This document shows positions 62,988 to 64,000 of a stretch of DNA of 64,000 nt, piece by piece. Position numbers and translations under genes: made by a program. A model generated the notes under the pieces. That model was not told where the DNA came from and made no database searches. It saw nothing but the letters and a program-made list of their open reading frames with translations. Positions within the stretch are counted from its first letter, which is position 1, and each line of letters begins with the position of its first letter. The DNA comes from Anaeromyxobacter sp. Fw109-5 (lineage in GTDB: Bacteria; Myxococcota; Myxococcia; Myxococcales; Anaeromyxobacteraceae), in the NCBI RefSeq assembly GCF_000017505.1, contig NC_009675.1:4468501-4532500 (forward strand), written 5' to 3'.

Positions 62988-64000
62988 GGATGCTCATCGC
63001 CGGCGGCGGCACGGGCGGGCACGTGTTCCCCGGCATCGCGCTCGCGGAGGAGGTGGTCGGGCGCCACCCGGGCAACGACGTCGTGTTCGTCGGCACCGAG
63101 CGCGGCCTGGAGGCGAAGGTCGTCCCCGCGGCCGGCTTCCCGATCGAGCTCATCGACGTGAAGGGGCTGAAGGGGAAGGGGATCCTCTCCCTCCTCCTCA
63201 ACCTGCTCCTCGTGCCCCGCGCGCTCCTGCAGTCGCACCGGATCCTCCGCAAGTGGCGGCCGGACGTGGTGGTCGGCGTGGGCGGGTACGCGAGCGGGCC
63301 GGTCGTCCTCGTGGCCTGGCTGCTCCGCATCCCCACCGCGGTGCAGGAGCAGAACGCCATCGCCGGCTTCACGAACCGCGTCCTCGGCCGGTTCGTGGAC
63401 GCCGCGTTCACGGCCTTCCCCGAGGCGGCACGCCACTTCGCCGGACGCAAGGTCTACCAGCTCGGCAACCCGATCCGCCGCACGCTCATGGAGAACTACA
63501 TGCGGCCGGAGGTGAAGCACCCGCGGCCGAGGATGCTCGTCTTCGGGGGGTCGCAGGGCGCCCACGCGCTCAACATGCGCGTCATCGAGGCGCTGCCGCA
63601 CCTCGCCGATCTGCGCGAGGCGCTCGCCGTGACGCACCAGACCGGGGCGCGCGACCGCGAGCAGGTGGAGAAGGGCTACCGCGCCTGCGGGTTCGAGCCG
63701 GACGTGCGCGAGTTCATCCACGACATGAGCGCGGCGTACGCCGGCGCGGACCTCGTGGTCTGCCGCGCCGGGGCGACCACGCTCGCCGAGCTCACCGTCT
63801 GCAAGAAGCCGGCGATCCTCGTGCCCTTCCCCGCCGCCGCCGACAACCACCAGGTGGTGAACGCGCGCAGCCTGGTGGTCGCCGGCGCCGCCGTGATGAT
63901 CGAGGAGCGCGACCTCACCGGCGAGCTGCTCGCGGCGGAGATCCGCGCCATCCTCACCCACCCGGAGCGGCGCGAGCGGATGGCGCGCGCCGCCGGCCGG
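62984..64000 (+). CDS. murG: MurG lipid II synthase (3' end outside window)
   Basis: The reading frame begins at the ATG at 62984, four bases into the ftsW stop, and is open to the window edge (339 codons). The glycosyltransferase-B fold motifs GGGTGGHVFPGIALAEEV (N-terminal), VGVGGYASGPVVLVA, EQNAIAGFTNRVL, VFGGSQGAHALN, and RAGATTLAEL are present. It adds GlcNAc from UDP-GlcNAc to lipid I. The few C-terminal residues are missing only because the window ends. Confidence 0.95.
   Translation, partial: MRMLIAGGGTGGHVFPGIALAEEVVGRHPGNDVVFVGTERGLEAKVVPAAGFPIELIDVKGLKGKGILSLLLNLLLVPRALLQSHRILRKWRPDVVVGVGGYASGPVVLVAWLLRIPTAVQEQNAIAGFTNRVLGRFVDAAFTAFPEAARHFAGRKVYQLGNPIRRTLMENYMRPEVKHPRPRMLVFGGSQGAHALNMRVIEALPHLADLREALAVTHQTGARDREQVEKGYRACGFEPDVREFIHDMSAAYAGADLVVCRAGATTLAELTVCKKPAILVPFPAAADNHQVVNARSLVVAGAAVMIEERDLTGELLAAEIRAILTHPERRERMARAAGR

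Overview
The window is very GC-rich (about 73% by eye), densely packed, and carries a division and cell-wall (dcw) cluster together with several myxobacterial hallmarks: a Ser/Thr kinase with PEGA-like repeats overlapping an FHA gene, a MYXO-CTERM-like protein tail, many PAS/GAF/receiver signalling proteins, and a quinol-type nitric oxide reductase. The gene content and style fit Anaeromyxobacter or a close relative (Myxococcota, formerly Deltaproteobacteria). That assignment is inferred from gene content, not from a database search.

Layout. 1-3.4 kb: divergent transporters, a CitMHS-type antiporter cut by the window edge and a DUF485/ActP-type acetate symporter pair with a clear terminator. 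3.5-12.9 kb: a chemoreceptor, a secreted metallophosphatase, an old yellow enzyme, a BON-domain protein, small unknowns and a HELGH metallopeptidase. 13-24.3 kb: an MFS pump, a reverse-transsulfuration operon (cystathionine beta-synthase plus a gamma-synthase/lyase), an AmgK-like sugar kinase, qNOR and an MBL-fold hydrolase. This stretch also holds two copies of one repeated element. One copy carries a frameshifted HNH nuclease gene and the other is an ORF-less scar.

24.3-42.7 kb: RlmI-type rRNA methyltransferase, a cyclic-nucleotide-binding/TGS/uridine-kinase-like fusion, a PAS-GAF histidine kinase, EpmA, the bioH-bioC biotin pair, the kinase/FHA pair, a crotonase with a tiny biotin carrier protein, a response regulator, a P-type cation ATPase, a short-chain dehydrogenase and TrpB2. 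42.7-48.4 kb: two overlapping Na+/H+ antiporter-like genes and a NitT/TauT-type ABC importer operon.

48.4-51.8 kb is an accessory island. It holds an Imm53-like immunity gene overlapping a Cys-rich polymorphic-toxin tip whose front end is lost in a 26-bp tandem repeat array, then an IS200/REP-type (Y1) transposase, short tandem repeats, an HSDL2-like dehydrogenase and a hexamer-repeat tract. From 51.86 kb to the end lies the dcw operon: promoter, MraZ boxes, mraZ, a STAS gene, rsmH, ftsL, ftsI, murE, murF, mraY, murD, ftsW and murG (cut by the window edge). Nearly all genes overlap or abut, so co-translation is likely. MurE has the DNPR motif of meso-diaminopimelate-type enzymes.

Period-6 tracts of the form NNGACC (or its complement GGTCNN) occur at four separate intergenic sites, and two of them bracket the HNH element. 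The best candidates for something new are the HNH element with its ORF-less scar, the orphaned toxin-tip/Imm53 pair beside a repeat array and a REP-type transposase, the CNB-TGS-kinase fusion, and the STAS gene inside the dcw operon.
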